64,000 nt of DNA, taken from assembly GCF_902859725.1 (NCBI RefSeq), contig NZ_CADIJP010000014.1, forward strand, positions 1 to 64,000, given 5' to 3'. The notes below the pieces were generated by a model that saw nothing but the letters and a program-made list of their open reading frames with translations, was not told the origin of the DNA and searched no databases. Below, one piece after another: positions 8,799 through 16,365 of this stretch. Origin of the DNA: Achromobacter mucicolens (lineage in GTDB: Bacteria > Pseudomonadota > Gammaproteobacteria > Burkholderiales > Burkholderiaceae_B). The position numbers and the translations under genes were made by a program. Within the stretch, counting starts at the first letter, position 1. Each line of letters starts with the position of its first letter.

Positions 8799-9883
8799 GC
8801 CTGATTTCCCCTTCCCTTGCGCAGCGGATCGAGCAGGCCCGCCAGGCGCAGCTGCGCGCGCAAAAGGCGGCCGCCGCCAGCGGCTGGCGGCCCAGCGACA
8901 GCGATCGCCAGGACCGCTATGCGCGCTGGCACGTCGAGGATGCCGTCGAGCAGGATTCCGAGAACTGGCTGCTGAGCTACCTTGACCTCATCACGCTGCT
9001 GCTGGCGATGCTGGTTGTGATGCTGGCGGTTGCACTGAACGGCGGCGGCTACGCCAAGTCCGAAGCGCCCGTGGAGCTGGTGGGCACGCTGGCCGCAAGC
9101 GGCCTGCCCAAATATGACGGCGAGTACGCCGAATTTGAAACCGTGCAGATCCCGGCCAGCTGGACCGAAGCACCCGCAGCCGCTGCCGCCACCGCGGCAG
9201 CCGCGCCCGCCCCGGCCGATGACGAGGTCGTGGTGGCCGAGGCCGCCAAGCCGCTGACCGCCCCGTCCAAGGAATCGCTGGGCCTGGCGGATCTGGGCAA
9301 TTCGGTGGATGTGATCGTCAATGAACAGTCGGTCAGCTTTCGCATCAGCAACGAGCTGCTGTTCGCCTCGGGCCAGGCCACCCTCAGCAACGAGGGCCTG
9401 AACGTGATCAAGCGCCTGGCCGGCATTCTCAACAAGAACGACTACCAGGTGTCGGTCGAAGGCCACAGCGACCCGGTGCCCATCCTGACCAAGCAGTTCG
9501 CCTCGAACTGGGAGCTGTCCAGCAGCCGCGCGACCAGCGTGTTGCGCGAACTGGTGCGCGACGGCGTGGCGCCGCAACGGCTGCGCGCGGTGGGCTACGC
9601 GGAGACGCGCCCGATCGAGTCCAACGACACGGCCGCCGGCCGCGCCGCCAACCGCCGCGTCGAGCTGATCATGGACATCGCGCCGCCCCAGGCCAAGACC
9701 GCCGCCGCCCCTCAGGCGCCAGCCGCAGGCAAGGCGGCCGAAACGTCCCAGGCCGCCGCGCCCGCGGTTAACGCGGCAACGCCGGTCGCCAAGACGGCGG
9801 GCGGCAAGACGTCGGCCACGAACGCAAAGCCCGCCGGGAATGCCGCGAAGGCCCCGGCGTCCGCCGCGCCGGCCCAGTCTTGA
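8795..9883 (+). CDS. MotB-like OmpA-family protein (peptidoglycan-binding stator partner)
   Basis: This 362-residue protein has a cytoplasmic N terminus of about 65 residues and one membrane helix containing the MotB-type aspartate (SYLDLITLLLAMLVVML). An Ala/Pro linker follows, then an OmpA domain at about residues 170-290 with the peptidoglycan-binding pattern VEGHSDPVPI... NWELSSSRATSVLRELV... GYAETRPIESNDTAAGRAANRRVEL. The tail is Ala/Lys-rich and probably disordered. The start overlaps the MotA-like stop by four bases, so the two subunits are co-translated. Confidence 0.85.
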   Translation: MSLISPSLAQRIEQARQAQLRAQKAAAASGWRPSDSDRQDRYARWHVEDAVEQDSENWLLSYLDLITLLLAMLVVMLAVALNGGGYAKSEAPVELVGTLAASGLPKYDGEYAEFETVQIPASWTEAPAAAAATAAAAPAPADDEVVVAEAAKPLTAPSKESLGLADLGNSVDVIVNEQSVSFRISNELLFASGQATLSNEGLNVIKRLAGILNKNDYQVSVEGHSDPVPILTKQFASNWELSSSRATSVLRELVRDGVAPQRLRAVGYAETRPIESNDTAAGRAANRRVELIMDIAPPQAKTAAAPQAPAAGKAAETSQAAAPAVNAATPVAKTAGGKTSATNAKPAGNAAKAPASAAPAQS

Positions 9884-9905
9884 TCGCGTCTACGATCCCT
9901 TTTTT

Positions 9906-9932
9906 AGAAACCGGCGCAAGCCGGTTTTTTAT
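9906..9932. terminator. Rho-independent terminator, probably bidirectional
   Basis: A perfect 8-bp stem AAACCGGC / GCCGGTTT with a GCAA tetraloop is followed by a T run on the plus strand. A T-rich stretch also lies 5' of the stem, so the minus strand could terminate too. It directly follows the MotB-like gene. Confidence 0.85.
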
Positions 9933-9970
9933 TGGCCCGTCGCCGTGCGCGAACGAGGTAAAGGACGAGC

Positions 9971-10032
9971 GATGTAAAGGACGCTTGACACCCCGTCCGC
10001 GCCTAGCCAGAATGTCAAGCACGCTTTACATC
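9971..10032 (+). promoter_or_regulatory. Promoter flanked by a 20-bp imperfect inverted repeat (probable XRE operator)
   Basis: TTGACA (9985-9990) and CAGAAT (10008-10013) are 17 bases apart, a good sigma70 promoter. Arms GATGTAAAGGACGCTTGACA (9971-9990) and TGTCAAGCACGCTTTACATC (10013-10032) are inverted copies matching at 17 of 20 positions. They overlap the -35 and -10 elements. A further GTAAAGGACG half-site lies just upstream at about 9957. The downstream operon encodes a small XRE protein, so autorepression here is a reasonable inference. Confidence 0.65.
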
Positions 10033-10046
10033 AACAAGGGCTTTTC

Positions 10047-10433
10047 ATGAATCAAAACCAGGCCAAGCGCCGCTATTTCAAGGAACTGGGCATCGCGCTG
10101 GCGCTGTACGTCGTGCTGCTGGCGGGCGCACTGCGGCTCAGTCTGGACATGCCGTCCGGCATGCTGCGCACCGTCGTGCTGCTGACCCCCATGCTGGCGT
10201 TCCTGCTGGCGCTGCGCGCCGTGGTGCGCGCCGTTCGCCGGTCCGACGAGTTCATCCGCAAGACCACGCTGGAACACCTGGCAATCGCCGCTGCCGTCAC
10301 GGCGGGGGTCACGTTCACGTATGGCTTTCTGGAGATTGCGGGCTTTCCCAAACTGAGCATGTTTGTGGTCTGGCCGCTGATGGGCGGGGTCTGGGCGTTC
10401 ACCACCATCGTCGACACGCTGCGCCATCGATGA
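10047..10433 (+). CDS. Small integral membrane protein of a membrane-protein/XRE module
   Basis: 128 residues with four hydrophobic segments, near residues 13-30, 38-62, 78-97 and 101-120, separated by short basic loops. It overlaps the downstream XRE gene by ATGA. This pairing of a four-helix membrane protein with a short XRE regulator is common in bacteria, but its function is unclear. It sits behind a promoter with a long inverted repeat. Confidence 0.75.
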   Translation: MNQNQAKRRYFKELGIALALYVVLLAGALRLSLDMPSGMLRTVVLLTPMLAFLLALRAVVRAVRRSDEFIRKTTLEHLAIAAAVTAGVTFTYGFLEIAGFPKLSMFVVWPLMGGVWAFTTIVDTLRHR

Positions 10434-10621
10434 AAAACCGCATCCGCGAATTGCGCGCCGAACGCGGCTGGAGCCAGGCGGCGCTGGCCGAACGCCTGGA
10501 CGTCTCGCGCCAGACCGTCAACGCCATCGAGACGGGGCGATACGATCCGAGCCTGCCGCTCGCCTTCGCCATCGCCCGGGTTTTTCAGGCCTCGATCGAA
10601 TCGATCTTCCAGGAAGACTGA
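10430..10621 (+). CDS. Short XRE (Cro/CI) family transcriptional regulator
   Basis: 63 residues consisting almost only of a helix-turn-helix: IRELRAERGWSQAALAERLD followed by VSRQTVNAIETGRYDPSLPLA. This is the YozG/Cro-like single-domain type. The ATG overlaps the stop of the membrane-protein gene. It is the best candidate to bind the inverted repeat at 9971-10032. Confidence 0.85.
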   Translation: MKNRIRELRAERGWSQAALAERLDVSRQTVNAIETGRYDPSLPLAFAIARVFQASIESIFQED

Positions 10622-10709
10622 GCCCCGCCGCCTTGGCGCGCGCGCGGGGTCGGCGTTAACCTAGCAGGCCCGCCGTTCGCGGCGTCTGCAGTTTGCTCTG
10701 GGAGTCCCC

Positions 10710-11063
10710 ATGCCTTACCTGCTGCTGATCGTAGAACCGGTGGGCCAACGCGCCCAGCGCACGCCCGACGAAGGCCGAGAGGCCTACGCGCAAATGGTGC
10801 GATACGCCGAATCCCTGCAGTCGCGCGGCCTGCTGACGCGCGCCGAATCCTTAAAGTCCGATGCCGAAGGCGTGCGACTGAGCATCCGCGACGGCGACCG
10901 CCAGCTGATGGACGGTCCCTACGCCGAAGCCAAGGAAATGATCGGCGGATTCTTCCTTCTGACCTGCGAGACCCGCGAAGAAGCGCTGGCGCTGGCGGCC
11001 GAGTGCCCGGCCGCCCAGTGGGCGACGGTCGAGGTCAGGGAACTGGGGCCCTGCTTCATGTAA
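10710..11063 (+). CDS. YCII-related (DGPF family) protein
   Basis: 117 residues with the YCII/DGPF fold, including the signature DGPYAEAKEMIGGFFLLTCETREEAL near residues 70-95. The family has a ferredoxin-like fold and is typically encoded beside ECF42 sigma factors; an ECF42 operon begins about 400 bases downstream. No ECF42-like promoter was seen directly upstream of this copy. The ATG is preceded by GGGAGTCCCC. Catalytic function is unknown. Confidence 0.8.
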   Translation: MPYLLLIVEPVGQRAQRTPDEGREAYAQMVRYAESLQSRGLLTRAESLKSDAEGVRLSIRDGDRQLMDGPYAEAKEMIGGFFLLTCETREEALALAAECPAAQWATVEVRELGPCFM

Positions 11064-11105
11064 CGCAGGGCCGGCCCGGCAGTCTGGCGCGGGCCGGCGC
11101 ATGCA

Positions 11106-11258
11106 TCAGCAATTGCCCTTCTTGGCCTGTCCGGGCGGACAGAAGCCGCCACGGCCGCCGCCATCGTGCGGATCGACGACCACCGAACCTTGCGGCGTGT
11201 ACACGGCACAGCCGGTCAGCAGGGTGGCGACAAGGGCAAGACTGAACAGGACTTTCAT
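11106..11258 (-). CDS. Small lipoprotein, 50 residues
   Basis: The frame from ATG 11258 to TGA 11106 starts with MKVLFSLALVATLLTGC, a lipoprotein signal peptide with lipobox LLTGC and Cys17 as the lipidated residue. The mature part contains VVVDPHDGGGRGGF and two further cysteines, one in FCPPGQAKKGNC at the C terminus, which could pair. It lies between the two DGPF genes on the opposite strand. Function is unknown. Confidence 0.7.
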   Translation of the reverse strand: MKVLFSLALVATLLTGCAVYTPQGSVVVDPHDGGGRGGFCPPGQAKKGNC

Positions 11259-11396
11259 GGTTGTGCTTCAAAGGGTTGGGGACGGAAGCGAGTGTATGAG
11301 AGGCGCCTGCAACAAGGGCTGGACCTTCGTAACCAGGTGCTAGGACGGCAGCGAAGACCCATCGACTAGGGGTTATCCCTGATTATGCAAAGTTGA

Positions 11397-11423
11397 TGTC
11401 GATCCAGGGCATCCGCGTTCGTC
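11397..11423 (+). promoter_or_regulatory. Candidate ECF42-type promoter
   Basis: TGTCGA (11397-11402) followed after 17 bases by CGTC (11420-11423) matches the published ECF42 motif (-35 TGTCGA, -10 CG[A/T]C). It lies about 48 bases upstream of the DGPF-VOC-sigma operon and predicts autoregulation. Confidence 0.6.
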
Positions 11424-11470
11424 GTACCTGTACAAGCGCCCCCTCGGGCCTTGCCTTCCAGGAGATTCAG

Positions 11471-11884
11471 ATGCGATTCATGATCATCGTCCGGGCCACG
11501 CCCGATAGCGAAGCCGGCATGATGCCGGACGACAGCCTGCTCGCCTCGATGGCGACCTATCACGAAGCCTTGGTCAAGGCGGGCGTGTTGCTGGATGCCA
11601 ACGGATTGCAGCCGACCTCCAAGGGCTGGCGCGTGCGCTATGACGGCAGCGGCGAACGCAAGCTGATCGACGGACCGTTCGCCGAAACCAAGGAACTGAT
11701 CGCCGGCTACACGATGATCCAGGTGCGCTCGCGCGAAGAGGCGATGCAGTGGGCGATGCGCTTTCCGTCGCCCTTCCCCGGCCAGCCCTGCGAAATCGAG
11801 GTGCGCCAGGTGTTCGAACTGGATGACTTCGAACCCAGCAAGGAAGTCGAGCGCTTCCGCCAGATGCCCGCCCCCAGCCTCTGA
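11471..11884 (+). CDS. YCII-related (DGPF family) protein of the ECF42 operon
   Basis: 137 residues from ATG 11471, preceded by CAGGAGATTCAG. A TTG start at 11393 is possible but would place the start inside the promoter. The core motif DGPFAETKELIAGYTMIQVRS lies near residues 65-85. DGPF proteins are the hallmark partners and main regulatory targets of ECF42 sigma factors. The gene is first in an operon with a VOC protein and the sigma factor. Biochemical role is not established. Confidence 0.85.
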   Translation: MRFMIIVRATPDSEAGMMPDDSLLASMATYHEALVKAGVLLDANGLQPTSKGWRVRYDGSGERKLIDGPFAETKELIAGYTMIQVRSREEAMQWAMRFPSPFPGQPCEIEVRQVFELDDFEPSKEVERFRQMPAPSL

Positions 11885-11925
11885 GTCCAACGAGCCGACC
11901 CCTGACAATTCCAGCGAGACACGCC

Positions 11926-12333
11926 ATGCACAAGCAGATCTTCGTCAACCTTCCCATCAACGACATGCAGAAGTCCCAGGAATTCTTCAAGAAACTGGGC
12001 TACAGCTTCAATCCCGATTTCACCAACGACCAGGGCGCCTGCATGGTGGTGGGCGACAACCTGTACGTCATGCTGCTGGTGAAGGACTTCTTCAAGGGCT
12101 TTACCGGCAAGCCGGTGGCCGACGCCACCCAGACGACGGAAGTACTGGTCTGCCTGTCGTGCGAGAGCCGGGCCGAGGTCGACGACCTGGTGGCGCGCGC
12201 CGTGGCGGCGGGCGGCTCGGCGCCGCGGTCGCCGCAGGATCATGGCTTCATGTACGCGCACGGGTTCGAGGACCTGGACGGGCATATCTGGGAACTCGTC
12301 TACATGGTTCCTGGCGACGCGGCCGGCGCATGA
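11926..12333 (+). CDS. VOC (glyoxalase/bleomycin-resistance/dioxygenase) superfamily protein
   Basis: 135 residues with the YdeN/PhnB-like VOC pattern: IFVNLPINDMQKSQEFFKKLGYSF at the start and GFMYAHGFEDLDGHIWELVYM at the end. The latter provides a His/Glu set typical of the metal site. Its stop overlaps the sigma-factor start (ATGA). VOC proteins of this type are common members of ECF42 operons. Substrate is unknown. Confidence 0.85.
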   Translation: MHKQIFVNLPINDMQKSQEFFKKLGYSFNPDFTNDQGACMVVGDNLYVMLLVKDFFKGFTGKPVADATQTTEVLVCLSCESRAEVDDLVARAVAAGGSAPRSPQDHGFMYAHGFEDLDGHIWELVYMVPGDAAGA

Positions 12334-13628
12334 CGAACGCGGCCACGCATCGCGCCATCGAAGCGGTCTGGCGGATCGAATCCGCCAGCGTCATCGCGGG
12401 CGTGGCGCGCCTGGTGCGCGACGTGGGCCTGGCCGAAGAACTGGCGCAGGATGCGCTGGTGGCCGCGCTGGAACGCTGGCCCCAGACGGGCGTGCCGGAC
12501 AATCCAGGAGCATGGCTGATGACCACCGCGAAGAACCGTGCGCGCGACCGGCTGCGGCTCGATGCGCTGCATACCCGCAAGCACGAGCAGATCGGCCATG
12601 AACTCGAGGCGTTGCAGGCCGACGTGGAGCCCGACTTCGTCGACGCGCTGGACGCGGCGCGCCAGGACGACATCGGCGACGACCTGCTGCGCCTGGTCTT
12701 CACGGCCTGCCATCCTCTGCTGTCCACCGAGGCGCGCGTGGCGCTGACGCTGCGCCTGCTGGGCGGGCTGACCACGGCGGAAATTGCGCGAGCCTTCCTG
12801 GCATCGGAATCGGCGATTGCGCAGCGTATCGTGCGCGCCAAACGCACCCTGTCGGCCGCCAACGTGCCGTTCGAGGTGCCGTCGGCGGCAGACCGGGCGC
12901 CGCGCTTGGCGTCCGTGCTGGAGGTCATCTACCTGATCTTCAACGAAGGGTATTCCGCGACCTCGGGCGACGACTGGATGCGGCCGGGTCTGTGCGACGA
13001 AGCGCTGCGCCTGGCGCGCATCCTGGCCGAACTGACGCCGGCCGAAGGCGAAGTCCACGGCCTGGTCGCGCTGATGGAATTGCAGGCATCTCGCCTGCAC
13101 GCGCGCACCGATGGCCAGGGCCGGCCCGTGCTGTTGATGGACCAGGACCGGCGGCGTTGGGATCCGCTGCTGATCCGCCGCGGACTGGGGGCGCTGGCGC
13201 GCGCCGATGCGCTGGGCGGCGCGCGCGGTCCCTATGCGCTGCAGGCCGCGCTGGCCGCCTGCCACGCCCAGGCTCGCACGCCCGCGGAAACCGACTGGCC
13301 GCGCATCGTGGCCTTGTACGACGCGCTCGCCCAGGCTGCGCCGTCGCCGGTGGTGGAACTGAACCGCGCGGTCGCCATCGGCATGGCGTTCGGCCCGCAG
13401 GCCGCGCTGGATCTCGTCGACCAGCTGGCTTCGGAGCCGTCGCTGGCGAACTACCACTGGCTGCCCAGCGTACGCGCCGATCTGCTGGCCAAACTGGGGC
13501 GCGGCGCCGAAGCCCGGGCCGAATTTGAACGCGCGGCCGGGATGACGCGCAACGCGCGCGAACGCGAGTTGCTGAGGGCCCGAGCGCAGGAGATGCCGCA
13601 GGAGACGGACGGCGGCCCTGCGAACTGA
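12330..13628 (+). CDS. ECF42-type RNA polymerase sigma factor with C-terminal extension
   Basis: 432 residues from ATG 12330. The sigma-2 region (about 10-75, ELAQDALVAALERWPQTGVPDNPGAWLMT) and sigma-4 region (about 130-180, LLGGLTTAEIARAFLASESAIAQRIVRAKRTL) are followed by a helical C-terminal domain (DUF6596/TPR-like, about 190-420). That domain contains VIYLIFNEGYSATSG and VVELNRAVAIGMAFGP, hallmarks of the ECF42 group. In ECF42 factors the extension is needed for activity and no anti-sigma gene is present; none is seen here. It is last in an operon with DGPF and VOC genes, and a fitting promoter lies upstream of the operon. Confidence 0.9.
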   Translation: MTNAATHRAIEAVWRIESASVIAGVARLVRDVGLAEELAQDALVAALERWPQTGVPDNPGAWLMTTAKNRARDRLRLDALHTRKHEQIGHELEALQADVEPDFVDALDAARQDDIGDDLLRLVFTACHPLLSTEARVALTLRLLGGLTTAEIARAFLASESAIAQRIVRAKRTLSAANVPFEVPSAADRAPRLASVLEVIYLIFNEGYSATSGDDWMRPGLCDEALRLARILAELTPAEGEVHGLVALMELQASRLHARTDGQGRPVLLMDQDRRRWDPLLIRRGLGALARADALGGARGPYALQAALAACHAQARTPAETDWPRIVALYDALAQAAPSPVVELNRAVAIGMAFGPQAALDLVDQLASEPSLANYHWLPSVRADLLAKLGRGAEARAEFERAAGMTRNARERELLRARAQEMPQETDGGPAN

Positions 13629-13688
13629 GGCGCGGGGTCTAGGGCACGGGGTGGAAAGCCGCGGTGACGGCGTGCTTAAATCCCAGGC

Positions 13689-14558
13689 ATGCAACCCCTC
13701 GACGCCGCCCCGCCCGGTTCGGCCGCGCCCCCCATCACGGGCGTGCCGGCGGCGTTCGACCATCCCAATGACCGCGCGCAGTTCCGCCGGCCGGCCCACC
13801 AGCCCGGCGTCGAACTCTACCGTGCGCACATCATCCGTCACGCGTTCGAACCGCATACGCACGAGGCCTTCGGTTTGGGCGCCATCGAATCCGGCGTCGA
13901 ACGATTCCGTTATCGCGGCGCCGAGCATCTGGCGCCGTCGGGCTCGCTGGTGCTGATGAACCCGGACGAACTGCACACCGGCCGCGCCGAAACGGAAGGC
14001 GGCTGGCGCTACCGCATGGTCTACATCGACCCGGACGTTGCCGCGCGGGTCACGGGGGAATCGGACTGGTGGTTCGACGCGGCCGTCGGACACGATGCCG
14101 CCGGCGCGCATCGCGTGACGGCTTTGCTGGATACGCTGTGGCACGCGTCCGAGCCGCTGGCGTTCGACAGTGCGCTGCACGCGCTGCTTGCCCAGTTCCG
14201 GCCCCATGCCCGCGTGCCGCGCCCGGCCGCCGCCGAAGGCGCGCCAAGATTCGCCCACGTCATCGAGTACCTGCGCGCGAACCTGTCGCGGCGTCTGACG
14301 CTGGACGAACTGGCGGCGCAAGCCGGATTGAGCCCCTTCCATTTCCTGCGCAGCTTCCAGGCGCACCATCACGCCACCCCGCAGCAGATGCTGATGGCGC
14401 TGCGGCTGTACGAAGCCAAGCGCCTGCTCGCCGCGGGAATGCCGCCAGCCCAGGTCGCCCTCGCGGCCGGGCTGACCGATCAGGCCCATCTGACCCGCGC
14501 GTTCTCGCGCCGCTACGGCGTCACCCCCGCGCGCTATCAGAGGCAGGCGCACGGCTAG
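13689..14558 (+). CDS. AraC family transcriptional regulator with cupin-type sensor domain
   Basis: 289 residues. An N-terminal cupin-like domain (HAFEPHTHEAFGLGAIESG... GSLVLMNPDELHTG) is followed by two AraC helix-turn-helix motifs at about residues 190-285: RLTLDELAAQAGLSPFHFLRSF and QVALAAGLTDQAHLTRAFSRRYGVTPARY. It is followed by a DMT-family exporter gene on the same strand after 124 bases, a common regulator/exporter pairing. Its stop codon lies in the first unit of a 14-bp tandem repeat. Confidence 0.85.
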   Translation: MQPLDAAPPGSAAPPITGVPAAFDHPNDRAQFRRPAHQPGVELYRAHIIRHAFEPHTHEAFGLGAIESGVERFRYRGAEHLAPSGSLVLMNPDELHTGRAETEGGWRYRMVYIDPDVAARVTGESDWWFDAAVGHDAAGAHRVTALLDTLWHASEPLAFDSALHALLAQFRPHARVPRPAAAEGAPRFAHVIEYLRANLSRRLTLDELAAQAGLSPFHFLRSFQAHHHATPQQMLMALRLYEAKRLLAAGMPPAQVALAAGLTDQAHLTRAFSRRYGVTPARYQRQAHG

Positions 14559-14605
14559 TGACGCACGGTTAGTGGCGCACGGCTAGTGACGCACGGCTAG
14601 TGGCG
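14550..14605. repeat. Four tandem 14-bp repeats at the end of the AraC gene
   Basis: The unit CACGG[C/T]TAGTG[A/G]CG occurs four times without gaps. The first unit contains the TAG stop of the AraC gene, so the extra copies lie just outside the coding frame. Confidence 0.9.
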
Positions 14606-14682
14606 CCCCCCACCGCAATCTCATACAAGATCTGCCCGGCGCCGCTGGCTAGACTGCCCGCATTCACGACCTGGAGCAATGT

Positions 14683-15642
14683 ATGTGGGCTGGAACCCTT
14701 TACGCCCTGGCCGCGGGCCTGATGTGGGGGCTGGTCTTCATCGGGCCGCTGCTGCTGCCGGAATACCCCGCCGCCCTGCAATCCGTGGCCCGCTATCTCG
14801 CCTTCGGCCTGATCGCCCTTCCGCTCGCCTGGCTGGACCGGCGCAACCTGCGCCGCCTGACCCGCAGTGACTGGATCGAGGCAGTCAAGCTCGCCGCCAT
14901 CGGCAACCTGCTGTATTACCTGTGCCTGGCCAGCGCCATCCAGCGCGCCGGCGGCCCGGTCCCGACCATGATCATCGGCACGCTGCCCGTGGTCATCGCC
15001 ATCAGCGCCAACCTGCGCAATGCCCGGCGCGACGGCCGGCTGCCGTGGAAGCGGCTGGCGCCGTCGCTGGCCCTGATCGCAATCGGCATCGGCTGCGTCA
15101 ATCAGGTGGAGTTGCAGGCGCTGCGCCAGGCCCCGGACGCCGACCTGTCGCGCTACGCGATCGGCGCCGTGCTGGCGCTGGGCGCGGTCGCCTGCTGGAC
15201 GTGGTATCCGCTGCGCAACGCCGACTGGCTACGCGACCACCCTGGCCGCAGTCCGCGCACATGGGCCACCGCGCAGGGCGTTGCCACGCTGCCGCTGGCG
15301 CTGACGGGCTACGCGCTGCTGTGGATCGGCATGTCGGCCGCCGGCAGCCGTTTCGACATGCCCCTGGGTCCGCGGCCCGACGTGTTTCTGGGGCTCATGA
15401 TCGCAATCGGGCTGTTCGCGTCCTGGCTGGGCACGCTGTGCTGGAACGAAGCCAGCCAACGTCTGCCCACGGCGCTGGCCGGTCAGCTCATCGTGTTTGA
15501 AACACTGGCCGCGCTGGCGTACGCCTTCATCTTGCGCGGCGCCATGCCGGCGCCATTGACGCTTGTCGGCATCGGCTGCCTGATGGTCGGCGTGCTGCGG
15601 GCGGTACGCGTGAAGCCCGAGCCCGCAGCGGCGGCGGCCTGA
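14683..15642 (+). CDS. DMT superfamily transporter (EamA family)
   Basis: 319 residues with about ten hydrophobic helices and two EamA repeats (about 3-135 and 155-305). It opens with LYALAAGLMWGLVFIGPLLLPEY and ends in a helix followed by an Ala-rich tail. EamA proteins are usually exporters of amino acids or other metabolites. The ATG at 14683 is preceded by CTGGAGCAATGT. The upstream AraC gene may control it; substrate is unknown. Confidence 0.85.
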   Translation: MWAGTLYALAAGLMWGLVFIGPLLLPEYPAALQSVARYLAFGLIALPLAWLDRRNLRRLTRSDWIEAVKLAAIGNLLYYLCLASAIQRAGGPVPTMIIGTLPVVIAISANLRNARRDGRLPWKRLAPSLALIAIGIGCVNQVELQALRQAPDADLSRYAIGAVLALGAVACWTWYPLRNADWLRDHPGRSPRTWATAQGVATLPLALTGYALLWIGMSAAGSRFDMPLGPRPDVFLGLMIAIGLFASWLGTLCWNEASQRLPTALAGQLIVFETLAALAYAFILRGAMPAPLTLVGIGCLMVGVLRAVRVKPEPAAAAA

Positions 15643-15666
15643 CGTCTCTTGCCGATCGCCAGCACA

Positions 15667-15708
15667 AATAATTAGACGACGTATAATTTTCAACGTCGTC
15701 TAATTATT
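15667..15708. promoter_or_regulatory. Perfect 16-bp inverted repeat with embedded -10, TetR operator
   Basis: AATAATTAGACGACGT (15667-15682) and ACGTCGTCTAATTATT (15693-15708) are exact reverse complements separated by 10 bases. TATAAT overlaps the inner edge (15682-15687). The site ends 9 bases before the TetR ATG and is strikingly AT-rich for this genome. A bound TetR dimer would block the promoter, so autorepression of the TetR-dikinase operon is expected. Confidence 0.8.
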
Positions 15709-15717
15709 GAATCCGCC

Positions 15718-16365
15718 ATGCCCTTCTCTTCTCATCTTTCGCCCGGCGCCGACGCTGCCGACGCCGGCCGCCGCGAACGCAAGCGCCAGCAGACGCAGGA
15801 TCATCTGGCGCAGACGGCGTGGCAGCTCTTCGAGGCACTAGGGTACGACGCGATCACGATGGAGCAGATCGCCGCGCAGGCGGACGTGTCCAAAGGCACG
15901 CTCTACAACCACTTTCCCGTCAAGGAAGCGCTTTTGGCGCACCGCTTTCACGCCGAGCTGGCGGCGTCCCTGGCCGAATTGTGGCCGGCACTGAAGGCGC
16001 TGCCCACGCTTGCCGCGCGGCTGACGCGCCTGTTGCATGCCTCGGCACACTGGTCCGAATCGCACCGCGCCTATCTCGGCCCTTACCTGCGCTACCGCTT
16101 CGCCAGCATGCAGACCACCGGACGCGACGACGAACGCCATCCGCGCAGCGGCCTGCAGCGTGTGTTCGCGACGTTGATCCAGGACGCGCAAGCGGCAAAC
16201 CAGGCCCGGTCAGACCTGGACGCGGACCTCTTGGCGCACCACCTTCAGTTTCTTTACCTGGGCGCGCTGCTGCGGTGGCTGGACCAGCCCGGCGCATCGC
16301 TCAAGCAGGAATTTGACGCCGCCATCGCCCTTTTCGTGGACGGCGTCGGCGGGAGCGCGGCATGA
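15718..16365 (+). CDS. TetR/AcrR family regulator of the downstream dikinase
   Basis: 215 residues. The helix-turn-helix lies at about residues 25-70: RRERKRQQTQDHLAQTAWQLF, then ITMEQIAAQADVSKGTLYNHFPVKEALL. The C-terminal domain contains many aromatic residues and ends LRWLDQPGASLKQEFDAAIALFVDG. The gene overlaps the dikinase start by ATGA, so both are one transcription unit behind the palindrome just upstream. Confidence 0.9.
   Translation: MPFSSHLSPGADAADAGRRERKRQQTQDHLAQTAWQLFEALGYDAITMEQIAAQADVSKGTLYNHFPVKEALLAHRFHAELAASLAELWPALKALPTLAARLTRLLHASAHWSESHRAYLGPYLRYRFASMQTTGRDDERHPRSGLQRVFATLIQDAQAANQARSDLDADLLAHHLQFLYLGALLRWLDQPGASLKQEFDAAIALFVDGVGGSAA

Noticed and set aside
12300-14552. 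750-residue open frame on the minus strand
   Set aside because: It runs antisense through the sigma factor and AraC genes, has no family resemblance, and is a by-product of high-GC third positions.
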